From positions 248,001 through 312,000 of the forward strand of contig NZ_JAGKJJ010000007.1 of assembly GCF_020329505.1 (NCBI RefSeq): a DNA stretch of 64,000 nt, read 5' to 3'. Below are positions 44,536 to 53,354 of this stretch, in pieces. How positions within the stretch are numbered: position 1 is the first letter of the stretch; each line of letters opens with the position of its first letter. A program made the translations under genes and the position numbers. The notes below the pieces were generated by a model. The model saw only the letters and a program-made list of their open reading frames with translations, searched no databases and had not been told where the DNA came from. The DNA is from Bradyrhizobium semiaridum (GTDB taxonomy: Bacteria; Pseudomonadota; Alphaproteobacteria; Rhizobiales; Xanthobacteraceae).

Positions 44536-45365
44536 GCGCGCTGGAGACCAGCGAAGCGTTGGCCTCGCACTCGCCGGCGGACCGCCGCGTCGAGGTCAAG
44601 GGGCTGAGCAAATCGTTCCAGCTTGCCAGGACCACGATCGAGGCGGTGCGCGACGTCTCCTTCGACGTCCGCCGCGGCGAGTTCGTCGCGCTGCTCGGAC
44701 CGTCGGGCTCCGGCAAGAGCACCGTGCTCAACATGATCGCCTCGCTGATCCGGCCGAGCGGCGGCGAGATCCTGATCGACGGCAAGCGCGTCGTCCCCGG
44801 CAAGGCGACGCCTGATGTCGGCTACGTCTTTCAGCGGGACACGCTGTTTCCCTGGCGCACCGTCGGCGACAATATCGGCTACGGGCTGGAGCTTGCGGGC
44901 GTGCCGGCGCAGCAGCGCAAGGAGCGCATCGCCGAATGCGTCGCGCAGGCCGGGCTGAAGGGCTTCGAAAACGCCTATCCCTCGGCGCTATCCGGCGGCA
45001 TGCGCCAGCGCGCGGCGCTGATGCGGACGCTGATCGTGGAGCCGCAGATCCTTCTGATGGACGAGCCGTTCGGCGCGCTCGACACCCACACCAAGATCGA
45101 CATGCACGAGGTGCTGCTCAGGATCTGGGAGCGCGAGCAGCAGACCGTGCTGTTCGTCACCCACGATCTCGGTGAGGCGCTGACGCTGGCCGACCGGATC
45201 ATCCTGTTCTCGGCGCGGCCGGGCCGCATCAAGGACATGTTCACGGTCGACTTCGCGCGCCCGCGCGACGCGGTGAAGGTGCGGGAGACGCCGCGCTATG
45301 CCGAGCTGTTCCAGCACATCTGGCACTCGCTCGGCGAGGAATTCGTCAAGGGCCGCAGCGCATGA
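44532..45365 (+). CDS. NitT/TauT-type ABC transporter ATP-binding protein
   Basis: A 277-residue ATPase with TTG start overlapping the previous stop. Walker A GPSGSGKS, Q-loop FQRDTLFPWRT, signature LSGGMRQR, Walker B ILLMDEPFGALD and switch His in LFVTHDLGEA are all intact. It belongs to the SsuB/TauB group. It overlaps the permease gene by 4 bases and energises uptake by the binding protein and permease on either side. Confidence 0.94.
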   Translation: MSALETSEALASHSPADRRVEVKGLSKSFQLARTTIEAVRDVSFDVRRGEFVALLGPSGSGKSTVLNMIASLIRPSGGEILIDGKRVVPGKATPDVGYVFQRDTLFPWRTVGDNIGYGLELAGVPAQQRKERIAECVAQAGLKGFENAYPSALSGGMRQRAALMRTLIVEPQILLMDEPFGALDTHTKIDMHEVLLRIWEREQQTVLFVTHDLGEALTLADRIILFSARPGRIKDMFTVDFARPRDAVKVRETPRYAELFQHIWHSLGEEFVKGRSA

Positions 45366-46234
45366 AGACATACAGCACGCTGAACACGATCGGCTGGCAG
45401 GTCCTGATCTGCGCCATCGTGCTGTCGGTCTGGCAATGGGGCCACGATCTGCACACCACGCTGCCGTGGCTGGTGCCGGACCTGCTCGACCCGTACTTCA
45501 TCTCGAAGCCGTCGATGATCTGGAGCAACTTCCTGATCCAGAGCTGCCTGACCTCGAAGCTCGGCGTCGTCAACGGCTGGTTCAACGGCGACTTCGCCAA
45601 ATGCCTGGCGCGCAACGAGAACAACCTCTGGGCGGCGACCGCGATCACGCTGAAGAACACCTTCTTCGGCTTCGTCACCGGCGTAGTCTCCGGCTTCATC
45701 GCCGGGCTGATCCTCGGCCGCTCCGATCGCCTCAGCGCGATCTTTCAGCCGTTCATCACTGCGGTGAATTCGATCCCGCGAATCGCGCTGGCGCCGATCA
45801 TCGTGCTGGCGTTCGGGATCGGCGACATGTCGAAGATCGTGACGTCCTGGATCGTCGTGGTGTTCCTGGTGTTCTTCAACACCTTCGAAGGCGCGCGCTC
45901 GATCGACGAAGGTTTCACCAATGCCGCGCGCCTGCTCGGCGCCAGCGAGTGGCAGATCACCCGCACGGTGGTGATCCCTTCGACCATGGCCTGGGTGTTC
46001 GCGTCGCTGACCCCTGCGATCTCATTCGCGCTGATCGGCGTGATCGTCGGCGAGTTCATCGGCGCCGAGCGCGGTATCGGCCGGCTCATCATCGAATCGG
46101 AGGCGCGCGGCGAAGCCTCCGGCATGATGGTCGCGGTGGTCGTGCTGATGCTGGTCGGCGTGGTGCTGTCGGCGATCATCTGGCGGCTGCAGGCCTATCT
46201 GTTGCGCTGGCAGCGGCAGCGCAGCGCCGAATAA
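45362..46234 (+). CDS. NitT/TauT-type ABC transporter permease
   Basis: A 290-residue inner-membrane permease of the SsuC/TauC type with about six membrane segments and the EAA-type loop NAARLLGASEWQITRTVVIPS. The extra N-terminal periplasmic segment between residues 30 and 85 (HTTLPWLVPDLLDPYFISKPS) is somewhat long. It is the last gene of the six-gene leuCDB-ABC operon and is followed at once by a strong hairpin. Confidence 0.93.
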   Translation: MKTYSTLNTIGWQVLICAIVLSVWQWGHDLHTTLPWLVPDLLDPYFISKPSMIWSNFLIQSCLTSKLGVVNGWFNGDFAKCLARNENNLWAATAITLKNTFFGFVTGVVSGFIAGLILGRSDRLSAIFQPFITAVNSIPRIALAPIIVLAFGIGDMSKIVTSWIVVVFLVFFNTFEGARSIDEGFTNAARLLGASEWQITRTVVIPSTMAWVFASLTPAISFALIGVIVGEFIGAERGIGRLIIESEARGEASGMMVAVVVLMLVGVVLSAIIWRLQAYLLRWQRQRSAE

Positions 46235-46237
46235 AAT

Positions 46238-46269
46238 GCGGCCCGGGACGGATGCCGTCCGCGGGCCGC
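46238..46269 (-). terminator. GC-rich terminator hairpin between operon end and 58-aa gene
   Basis: GCGGCCCG (46238-46245) pairs with CGGGCCGC (46262-46269) and the interior GGACGG/CCGTCC extends the stem. Read on the minus strand the hairpin is followed by ATTTTATT, so it is best as the terminator of the small minus-strand gene. It may also stop the ABC operon on the plus strand. Confidence 0.7.
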
Positions 46270-46277
46270 CTGCGAGA

Positions 46278-46454
46278 TCATGCTGCGTTTTCCGACGGCG
46301 AGGTTTCGCCGTCGAGCCAGTCCTGCTCCCTGGCGAGCGCGCGCCAGGCCGCCTCCATCCGCTTGTAGCGATTGTAGGTCGGTTCCTCGGATGCGCGCTC
46401 CGCAAGCTGCGCGCAGTTCTCCGCATTGTCGAGAAATTGCTGCGACTGTTTCAT
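46278..46454 (-). CDS. 58-residue hypothetical protein
   Basis: ATG at 46454 with AGGAGG 7 bases upstream; stop at 46278. The product (MKQSQQFLDNAENCAQLAER, then a middle TYNRYKRMEAAWRALAREQDWLDGE) is charged, helical and has normal codon use. It resembles, by memory, small conserved alphaproteobacterial proteins of unknown role. It has its own terminator and a hairpin over the ribosome-binding site (46458-46481), so it is probably expressed and translationally controlled. Confidence 0.75.
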   Translation of the reverse strand: MKQSQQFLDNAENCAQLAERASEEPTYNRYKRMEAAWRALAREQDWLDGETSPSENAA

Positions 46455-46457
46455 GCA

Positions 46458-46481
46458 ACGTCCTCCTGTTGATGAGGACGT
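46458..46481 (-). promoter_or_regulatory. Hairpin hiding the ribosome-binding site of the 58-aa gene
   Basis: In the minus-strand RNA, ACGUCCUC and GAGGACGU form a perfect 8-bp stem with an 8-base loop. The second arm contains most of the AGGAGG. A competing 4-bp stem (CAAC with GUUG) would leave AGGAGGAC free in its loop. This suggests a two-state translational switch such as a simple thermosensor, or a protein or sRNA target. Confidence 0.5.
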
Positions 46482-46722
46482 GGTTCATCAATTCAGGCTA
46501 TTCAACGCGCGGAACATGATCATTTCGCCACGGTGGTGAACGGCTGTTCAGCGAGTTCCGTGGTCGTTGTTCCGCGCATCGATGTGAGCATCCGCAACAT
46601 GCCGGGCACGGGAACGGTTTGTCGCAGCCGACGTCGCGGCGGACTTTTGTTTTGCGGCATCCTTCGGCGTGGCGCCCTGCACGCGTCTCGGGCGTTATCA
46701 GCCGAGAGCGATGGAGGAACAA

Positions 46723-48228
46723 ATGGCTGTCGAGACGGAACTCAAATTCCGTGTTCCCGCACGCAAGCTGAAGGCGCTAATGAAGCCACGGATTGCCGGC
46801 AGCAAGGGCGGCGAACCGTCCGAAAGCAATCTCGTCTCGACCTATTTTGACACCGCCCGCCACAAGTTGAAGCGGCACGGTCTCACGCTTCGCGTCCGGC
46901 AAGACGGCGGCAAGCACATCCAGACCGTCAAGTCGGCGCGCAGCCCGCGGTTTGGCCGCGGTGAATGGGAGACCGAGATCAAGGACGACAAGCCCGATCC
47001 CGGCAAGGCCAGCGGCACGCCACTCGACGCATTTGCTTCGAAGAAGCTGTGCAACAGGCTGAAGCCCATCTTCGAAACGTCGGTGCGGCGGATCACGGTG
47101 CCGCTGCAGATGAAGCGGAGCAGGATCGAGCTCGCCATCGATCGCGGGCGCACCACGGCCGGGCATCGTTCGCATCTGATTCAGGAGATCGAGCTCGAGC
47201 TGAAGCGCGGACGTCCGCTCGACCTATTCCGGGTCGCAAGGGCGCTGGAGCGGAAGTCGGGAGCCGAGCTCGACCTGCGCTCGAAGGCCGACCACGGCTA
47301 CGAACTTGCCGGCGGCGAAGAGCATCGCGTCGTGACGGCCGAGAGCATCGTGCTCGATCCCGGAATGACGGCCGGCGAGGCATTTCGCGTGGTCGCGCGC
47401 GCGGCGTTCCGTCATTTCTCGTCAAACGCCGACGCCGTCCGAGAAGGCGAAGCGGAGGGCATTCACCAGATGCGGGTCGGTCTGCGGCGGTTGCGCGCGG
47501 CGATCTCGCTGTTCTCGAAGATCCTGGTCGGGCCGGCCACGGATGAGATCAAAGCGCAATTGAAATGGTTGACCAGCGAGCTGGCGGCGGCGCGGGAGCT
47601 CGACGTGTTCGTCAAGGAGGATATCGAGCCGGCGTCGCACGATGCCCTGCTGCGGCGCGGCGGCAAGGCGATCACGGAGGAATTTTCCGTCCGCCGCGAA
47701 CGGGCGTTCGCCCGTGCCAGGAAGGCGGTCAGCTCGCCCCGCTATCGCTCGCTGCTGATCGACACGTTGCAATGGATCGAGGCGAAGCAAACGGTCGTGG
47801 CGGAGGACGAGGGCGGTCCGATCGACAAGTTCGCCGCCGCGCTGCTGCATCGCCGCATCAGGAAGCTGCGCAAGGACGGCCGGCGTCTCGCTGAGCTGTC
47901 GGTGCAGGAACGGCACAAGGTGCGTATCAGGGCCAAGAAGATCAGGTACGGGATCGACTTCTTCGAAAGCCTGTTTTCGGACAAGCGCGAGCAGAAGCAG
48001 CTGGCGCGGCTGTCGAAGCACCTGAAGCGGATCCAGAACGCGCTCGGCTCGCTGAACGATTTCGTTGCGCATCGCAAGCTGGCGGTCGATGCCGCGCTCA
48101 AGGCGCCGCACCGGAAAGAACGTGCGAGTGCGTTCGCGTCCGGTGTCGTGCTGGGACGCGAGGAGCAGTCAGTCAAACCGCTGATCAAGATCGCCGCAAA
48201 GGAAGTGCGTGGATTGGACAGTTTTTGA
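46723..48228 (+). CDS. CYTH and CHAD domain protein
   Basis: A 501-residue protein from ATG 46723, chosen because GGAGG lies 5 bases upstream and the CYTH motif follows at once. Residues 1-200 form a CYTH tunnel domain with ExExK (ETELKF, Glu4, Glu6, Lys8), LVSTYFDT and a basic QTVKSARSPRFGRGEWE. Residues 215-500 form a CHAD helical domain with GIHQMRVGLRRLRAAI and RIRAKKIRYGIDF. CHAD domains bind polyphosphate and CYTH domains hydrolyse triphosphates, so a polyphosphate-related role is likely. Confidence 0.93.
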   Translation: MAVETELKFRVPARKLKALMKPRIAGSKGGEPSESNLVSTYFDTARHKLKRHGLTLRVRQDGGKHIQTVKSARSPRFGRGEWETEIKDDKPDPGKASGTPLDAFASKKLCNRLKPIFETSVRRITVPLQMKRSRIELAIDRGRTTAGHRSHLIQEIELELKRGRPLDLFRVARALERKSGAELDLRSKADHGYELAGGEEHRVVTAESIVLDPGMTAGEAFRVVARAAFRHFSSNADAVREGEAEGIHQMRVGLRRLRAAISLFSKILVGPATDEIKAQLKWLTSELAAARELDVFVKEDIEPASHDALLRRGGKAITEEFSVRRERAFARARKAVSSPRYRSLLIDTLQWIEAKQTVVAEDEGGPIDKFAAALLHRRIRKLRKDGRRLAELSVQERHKVRIRAKKIRYGIDFFESLFSDKREQKQLARLSKHLKRIQNALGSLNDFVAHRKLAVDAALKAPHRKERASAFASGVVLGREEQSVKPLIKIAAKEVRGLDSF

Positions 48229-48250
48229 GGGGCGCCGTAAACCTCGCCCC

Positions 48251-48348
48251 GTCATTCCGGCGCGAAGCCGAGCCCGGAATCCATTCATCCACCTGCCTGG
48301 CGGCCCGATGGATTCCGGGCTCGATGCTACACGTAGCCCCGGAATGAC
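48251..48348. repeat. Palindromic intergenic repeat, type B
   Basis: GTCATTCCGG (48251-48260) and CCGGAATGAC (48339-48348) are perfect inverted ends. Internally CCCGGAATCCAT and ATGGATTCCGGG pair as a second inverted repeat. It fills the gap between the convergent CHAD and galactarate dehydratase genes and could stop both transcripts. Confidence 0.8.
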
Positions 48349-48357
48349 GAGAGGGGC

Positions 48358-49899
48358 CTACGTCACCGGCGCCGGGTTGAACAGCGTGAGATCGTTGTGG
48401 ATGCCCCAGCGGTCCGACCACGGCTTCGTGCGGCCACTAGCGACGTCGAGGATCAGGCGGAACAGGTCCCAGCCGGTTTCCTCGATGGTCTTCTCGCCGG
48501 TCGCGATGCAGCCGGCGTCGAAATCGATCAGATCCTTCCAGCGCCGCGCCAGCTCGCTGCGGGTCGCGACCTTGATGACGGGCGCGGCGGCGAGGCCGTA
48601 GGGCGTGCCGCGGCCGGTGGTGAACACCTGCAGCGTCATCCCGGAGGCGAGCTGCAGCGTGCCGCAGATGAAATCGCTCGCCGGCGTCGCCGCGAACAGC
48701 ATGCCCTTCTGCCGCGCCTTCTCGCCGGGCGACAGCACGCCCGCGATCGGGCCCGAGCCCGACTTGACGATCGAGCCCAGCGATTTCTCGACGATGTTGG
48801 CGAGCCCGCCCTTCTTGTTGCCCGGCGTGGTGTTGGCGCTGCGATCGGCACCGCCGCGGGCGAGATAGGCGTCGTACCACGCCATCTCGCGGATCAGCGC
48901 ACGGCCGACGTCCTCGCTCGCGGCGCGGCGCGTGAGAAGCTGGATCGCGTCGCGCACCTCGGTCACTTCCGAGAACATCACGGTTGCGCCCGCGCGCACC
49001 AGGAGGTCGGCAGCGAAGCCGACGGCGGGATTCGCGGTGACGCCGGAGAACGCGTCGCTGCCGCCGCATTGCAGGCCGATCACGAGATCGGCGGCAGGAC
49101 AGGTCTCGCGCTTGCGGGCGTTGAGAACCTTCAGCCGCGCCTCGGCCTGGGTCATGATGGCCTCGACGATCGCGCCGAAGCCGTCGAACGCCTCGTCCTG
49201 CATCCGCACGATGGCGTCACCGGCGCCTTCAGGCACCAGTCGCTCGGGTGCCAGCTTTTCGCAGCCGAGCCCGACGACGAGGATTTCGCCGCCGAAATTC
49301 GGGTTGAGCGCGAGGTTCTGCAAGGTGCGGATCGGCACCACCGCGTCGGGCGCTGATATCGCGACGCCGCAGCCATAGGCATGGGTCAGCGGCACCACGT
49401 CGTCGACATTGGAATATTTCGGCAGCAGCTCGGCACGGATGCGCTTGACCGCATACTCCATCGTGCCCTTGACGCATTGCACGGAGGACGAGATGCCGAG
49501 GATGTTCTTGGTGCCGACCGAGCCGTCTGCGTTGCGAAAACCTTCGAAGGTGAAGCCTTCCAGCGGCGGCAGCGCCGGCGGCACCGCAGTTGCGATCTCG
49601 AGCTGGTCGAGCGGCGGCGCCTCGGGCATGCGGATGCGCGCCTCGTCGACCCATTCACCGGCCAGGATCGGCGCCAGCGCCGTCCCGATCACCTCACCAT
49701 ACCGGATGATCGGCGCGCCCTCGGCGATGTCTTCAAGTGCAGCCTTGTGGCCCTGCGGCACGAAGGCGCGCAGCGTCAGGCCGCAGGCGAAGCGCGAGCC
49801 GGCAGGCAGCCCGAAATCATTCACCACGATCGCGACGTTGTCGCGCGCGTTGAGCTTGATGTAGCGGGGCTGCTCCTCGGCACCGATCGACTGGTCCAT
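48358..49899 (-). CDS. garD: Galactarate dehydratase/UxaA-family hydro-lyase
   Basis: A 513-residue UxaA/GarD-type dehydratase. The N-terminal SAF domain (about 10-90) has [18 protein letters not shown]. The catalytic part has [54 protein letters not shown] and [11 protein letters not shown]. It removes water from galactarate (or altronate in the paralogue) to give 5-dehydro-4-deoxy-glucarate, which is processed to alpha-ketoglutaric semialdehyde. The next gene on the strand is the matching semialdehyde dehydrogenase, supporting galactarate over altronate. Confidence 0.87.
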   Translation of the reverse strand: MDQSIGAEEQPRYIKLNARDNVAIVVNDFGLPAGSRFACGLTLRAFVPQGHKAALEDIAEGAPIIRYGEVIGTALAPILAGEWVDEARIRMPEAPPLDQLEIATAVPPALPPLEGFTFEGFRNADGSVGTKNILGISSSVQCVKGTMEYAVKRIRAELLPKYSNVDDVVPLTHAYGCGVAISAPDAVVPIRTLQNLALNPNFGGEILVVGLGCEKLAPERLVPEGAGDAIVRMQDEAFDGFGAIVEAIMTQAEARLKVLNARKRETCPAADLVIGLQCGGSDAFSGVTANPAVGFAADLLVRAGATVMFSEVTEVRDAIQLLTRRAASEDVGRALIREMAWYDAYLARGGADRSANTTPGNKKGGLANIVEKSLGSIVKSGSGPIAGVLSPGEKARQKGMLFAATPASDFICGTLQLASGMTLQVFTTGRGTPYGLAAAPVIKVATRSELARRWKDLIDFDAGCIATGEKTIEETGWDLFRLILDVASGRTKPWSDRWGIHNDLTLFNPAPVT

Positions 49900-49955
49900 G
49901 TATGTCGCTCCTCAAGAGCAATGTGAGTTTGGTGCGAGATGGAGCGGCACAAGTT

Positions 49956-50087
49956 CACCTCTCCCCATCGGGAAGAGGTCGGCGCGAAGCGCCGGGTGAG
50001 GGACCGCGGGTCCCACGAGAGAGCGTAACCCCTCACCCGGAACGCATCCGACGATGCGTTCCGGCCTCTCCCACAAGGGGAGAGGCG
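49956..50087. repeat. Palindromic intergenic repeat, type A
   Basis: Left end CACCTCTCCCCATCGGGAAG, right hairpin GCCTCTCCC/GGGGAGAGGC (50064-50086), with internal GGCGCGAAGCGCC and GGAACGCATC/GATGCGTTCC stems. It lies between the semialdehyde dehydrogenase and galactarate dehydratase genes, so the mRNA of the pair would carry it. Confidence 0.85.
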
Positions 50088-50123
50088 GGCACCTTTCTCT
50101 GCGGCTTGAGCTGTGCCACGAAC

Positions 50124-51572
50124 TCAACCCGGGAACGTATAAGCCGTCTTTACCGTCGTATAGAACTCCCGCGCATAGGCGCCCTGTTCGCGGGCGCCGT
50201 AGCTCGAGCCTTTGCGGCCGCCGAACGGCACGTGGTAGTCGACGCCGGCGGTCGGCAGGTTGACCATCACCATGCCGGCTTCGCTGTTGCGCTTGTAGTG
50301 CGAGGCGTATTTCAGGCTCGTGGTGCAGATACCGGAGGCGAGGCCGAACTCGGTGTCGTTGGAGATCGCGAGCGCCTCCTCGTAATCCTTGGCGCGGATC
50401 ACGCAGGCGACCGGACCGAAGATTTCCTCGCGCGCGATGCGCATGGAATTGTTGGCCTCGGTGAACAGCGCCGGCTGCAGATAGAAGCCGGGCGTCTCGC
50501 GGTTGAGCAGCTCGCCGCCCCAGTGCAGGCGGGCGCCCTCGTCCTGGCCGATCTTGATGTAACGGAGATCCTGGTCGAGCTGGCTTTGGTCGACCACGGG
50601 GCCGACATGCACGCCGCTCTTCAAGGCATCGTCTACCGAAAGGCCTTTCATCCGCTCGGTCATCGCGGCGACGAAGCGGTCATGAATGCCTGCGGTGACG
50701 ATGAGGCGCGAGGAGGCCGTGCAGCGCTGGCCGGTGGAGAAATAGGCGCCGTTGACGGCGACCTCGACCGCGACCTTGAGGTCGGCGTCGTCGAGCACCA
50801 CGAGCGGGTTCTTGCCGCCCATCTCGAGCTGGAACTTCTTCATCGGGTTCGACAGCACGCAGGCCTGCGCGATCTTGCGGCCGGTCTGCACCGAGCCGGT
50901 GAAGGAGATCGCGGCGACATCAGGGTGCTCGAGCAGGGTTTGGCCGACCACGGAGCCCGAGCCGATCACGAGGTTGAACACGCCAGATGGAATGCCGGAG
51001 CGCGCGATGATCTCGGACAGCGCATGCGCCGAGCCCGGCACCAGCTCGGCCGGCTTGAACACCACGGTGTTGCCGTAGCAGAGTGCCGGCGCGATCTTCC
51101 AGGCCGGGATCGCGATCGGGAAATTCCACGGCGTGATCATGCCGACGACGCCGACCGGCTCGCGGGTGATCTCGACGTCGAGGCCGGGCCGCACCGATGC
51201 GCCCTTCTCACCCGTCAGCCGCAGCGCTTCGCCGGCGAAGAACGCAAAGATCTGGCCGGCACGCGCAACCTCGCCGATGCCCTCGGGCAGCGTCTTGCCT
51301 TCCTCGCGGGCGAGCAGGCGGCCGAGCTCTTCCTTGCGGGCGAGGATTTCGACCGAAACCTTGTTCAGCGCGTCGAAGCGCTCCTGCGGTGTCGAGCGCG
51401 ACCAGGCAGGGAAGGCGGCCTTGGCGGCGGCGATCGCCTTCTCGGTCTGTGCCTTGTCGGCCTTGGCGTATTCGCCGACCACGTCCTTGGTGTTGGAGGG
51501 ATTGATGTCCCGCGTGATGCCCGATCCGTCGACCCATTCGCCGGCGATGAAGTTCTTCTGGTGAGCGGTCAT
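50124..51572 (-). CDS. Alpha-ketoglutaric semialdehyde dehydrogenase (ALDH family)
   Basis: A 482-residue aldehyde dehydrogenase from ATG 51572 (GGAGAG upstream). It has the NAD-binding VVGMITPWNFPIAIPAWK, general base LEMGGKNP and catalytic cysteine in STGQRCTASSRLIV. The last is typical of 2,5-dioxovalerate (alpha-ketoglutaric semialdehyde) dehydrogenases. It makes 2-oxoglutarate from the product of galactarate, glucarate or L-arabinose oxidation. It is flanked by garD and the gudD relic and lies 3 kb from the aldose-oxidation genes, so it may serve both routes. Confidence 0.9.
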   Translation of the reverse strand: MTAHQKNFIAGEWVDGSGITRDINPSNTKDVVGEYAKADKAQTEKAIAAAKAAFPAWSRSTPQERFDALNKVSVEILARKEELGRLLAREEGKTLPEGIGEVARAGQIFAFFAGEALRLTGEKGASVRPGLDVEITREPVGVVGMITPWNFPIAIPAWKIAPALCYGNTVVFKPAELVPGSAHALSEIIARSGIPSGVFNLVIGSGSVVGQTLLEHPDVAAISFTGSVQTGRKIAQACVLSNPMKKFQLEMGGKNPLVVLDDADLKVAVEVAVNGAYFSTGQRCTASSRLIVTAGIHDRFVAAMTERMKGLSVDDALKSGVHVGPVVDQSQLDQDLRYIKIGQDEGARLHWGGELLNRETPGFYLQPALFTEANNSMRIAREEIFGPVACVIRAKDYEEALAISNDTEFGLASGICTTSLKYASHYKRNSEAGMVMVNLPTAGVDYHVPFGGRKGSSYGAREQGAYAREFYTTVKTAYTFPG

Positions 51573-51591
51573 GTTTCTCTCCACTTTTCTC

Positions 51592-52047
51592 TTAGCGCAC
51601 GAGGCAAGGACGCTTGTCGTCGAAGGTCCAGCCCGGAATCAGGAACTGCATGGCGAGCGCATCGTCGCGAGCGCCGAGCCCATGCTGCCTGTATAGCGCG
51701 TTCGCGGCCTCAATGGCAGCGCGATCGATCTCGATGCCGAGGCCCGGACGATCCGGGACGGCGACCTTGCCGCCCTTGATCTGCAGCGGCTCCTTGGTCA
51801 AGGCCTGGCCGTCCTGCCAGATCCAGGGAGTGTCGATCGCGGTCACCTTGCCGGGCGCGGCGGCACCGACATGGGTGAACATCGCCAGCGAAATGTCGAC
51901 CGTGACGCGGGCGTTCGGAAAGCGCTTGGCTTTCGCGGTGACAGCCTCGATCTCCTCCTCGCCGCATAGCGCGCCGCCCTTGAGCTTGAAATCGGCGAAG
52001 CCGTAATGCGTCAGGAGGGCCTCGGCTGCTCCTCCCTTCGTCTCTTT
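51592..52047 (-). pseudogene. gudD: Glucarate dehydratase relic with N-terminal loss and internal deletion
   Basis: An open frame without an early start codon, beginning after a stop at 52048-52050. It encodes a middle piece of glucarate dehydratase (LLTHYGFADFKLKGG, then GEEEIEAVTAKAKRFPNARV) joined in frame to the C-terminal part (ISLAMFTHVGAAAPGKVTAI and the closing GLGARDDALAMQFLIPGW...RPCLVR). About 170 N-terminal residues and roughly 130-140 residues after the KxK lysines are missing compared with family members. The lost part includes the metal-ligand Asp/Glu/Asn and the general-base His. It cannot be an active enolase-superfamily dehydratase. Confidence 0.85.
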
Positions 52048-52170
52048 TCATTTCCGCCTTCAGCCTATTCCGCCGCGAGATGCCGGCGATGCGTCCAAGC
52101 CGAAGCCGGTATCGATTGATACCGAATTTGGATTGATTATGCTGGGAACCTCAGCAATCAGGAGTATCCC

Positions 52171-53196
52171 GTGAAGGCCGTCTACAGCGATCTGCACCGC
52201 AGCCATGATCCGCAATTCTTCCTGGTCCGCGGTGTGGTCCAGCGCACCACCGAACAGCCCGAGCGTGCCGACCGTCTGCTGGCGGGCCTGAAGGCGGGCA
52301 AGCACACGCTGATCGAGCCGACCAGATTCGGGCAGGGGCCGCGGGCGCGCGTGCACAGTCCGGAATATCTGACCTTCCTCGCCGAAGCCTGGGACGCCTG
52401 GACCGCGCTCGGCGATGCCGGCCCGGAGATGATCGCGAACATCCACCCGGTGCGTAACGCCGGCACCTATCCGACGCATATCGTCGGCAAGCTCGGCTGG
52501 CACACGGCCGATACCGCCGCGCCGATCGGTCCCGGCACCTGGGCCGGCGCCTGCGCCTCGAGCGATGTCGCCGTCACCGCCGCGCAGATGGTGCTCGACG
52601 GCGAGGACGCCGTGTATGCGCTGTGCCGTCCGCCCGGCCATCACGCCTATCGCGATCTCGCCGGCGGCTTCTGCTTCCTCAACAACAGCGCGATCGCGGC
52701 CGAGCATCTGCGGCAGAAGCACGAGCGAGTCGTAATCCTCGACGTCGACGTGCATCACGGCAACGGCACGCAGGGTATCTTCTATGAGCGGCCCGACGTC
52801 TTCACGGTCTCGATTCACGCCGATCCGTCGTTCTTCTATCCGTTCGTCTGGGGCTATGCGCATGAGCGCGGCGCGGGCCCGGGCCTCGGCGCCAACCTCA
52901 ACATTCCGCTCGCCAAAGGCACCGGCGACGACGGCTACATGAAGGCGCTCGCGGCGGCCGAGAGGGCGATCCGTGCCTTCGCGCCGACCGCGCTCGTGGT
53001 CGCGCTCGGCCTCGATGCGTCGGAGAAGGATCCGCTCGCGGGCCTCGCGGTCACCACTGACGGCTTCCGCCGCATCGGCGAGGCGCTGGCGCGGATCGGT
53101 CTGCCGACCGTGCTGGTGCAGGAGGGCGGCTACCTCTCCGACATCCTCGGTGCGAATCTGACGGCCGTGCTCGGCGGGTTCGAGGCCGCTCGGTAG
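52171..53196 (+). CDS. Histone-deacetylase family amidohydrolase (acetylpolyamine type)
   Basis: A 341-residue HDAC-fold protein with GTG start and AGGAG upstream. It has RPPGHHAY at 153-160 (paired His), the zinc ligands in LDVDVHHGNGT (190-200), HADPSFFYPF and VALGLDASEKDPLAG with the last zinc Asp. Members deacetylate acetylpolyamines or other small acetyl-amines in bacteria. It is divergent from the gudD relic. There is no polyamine gene nearby, so the substrate is open. Confidence 0.92.
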   Translation: MKAVYSDLHRSHDPQFFLVRGVVQRTTEQPERADRLLAGLKAGKHTLIEPTRFGQGPRARVHSPEYLTFLAEAWDAWTALGDAGPEMIANIHPVRNAGTYPTHIVGKLGWHTADTAAPIGPGTWAGACASSDVAVTAAQMVLDGEDAVYALCRPPGHHAYRDLAGGFCFLNNSAIAAEHLRQKHERVVILDVDVHHGNGTQGIFYERPDVFTVSIHADPSFFYPFVWGYAHERGAGPGLGANLNIPLAKGTGDDGYMKALAAAERAIRAFAPTALVVALGLDASEKDPLAGLAVTTDGFRRIGEALARIGLPTVLVQEGGYLSDILGANLTAVLGGFEAAR

Positions 53197-53354
53197 CTCC
53201 GCAGCGTCACGGCGAGCGAAGCGAAGCAGTCCATCGCGTCGCTCGAGGTGGCATGGATTACTTCACTCCCGCAATGACGCGCGAGGCGATACATCGCGAC
53301 AAAAGTAAGATTATATGACTAGGAATTCCCGCTGACTTGTGGTCATCCTAGCGG

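Noticed and set aside
46500..46700. Possible EcfG-type (GGAAC...GTT) stress promoter upstream of the 58-aa or CYTH-CHAD gene
   Set aside because: GGAAC occurs on both strands here, but no GTT box is found at the required 16-18 base spacing.
51710..52051. A 113-codon minus-strand frame over the gudD relic
   Set aside because: It is the wrong phase of the relic (Arg/Gly-rich); the true remnant is in the neighbouring frame with clear glucarate dehydratase sequence.
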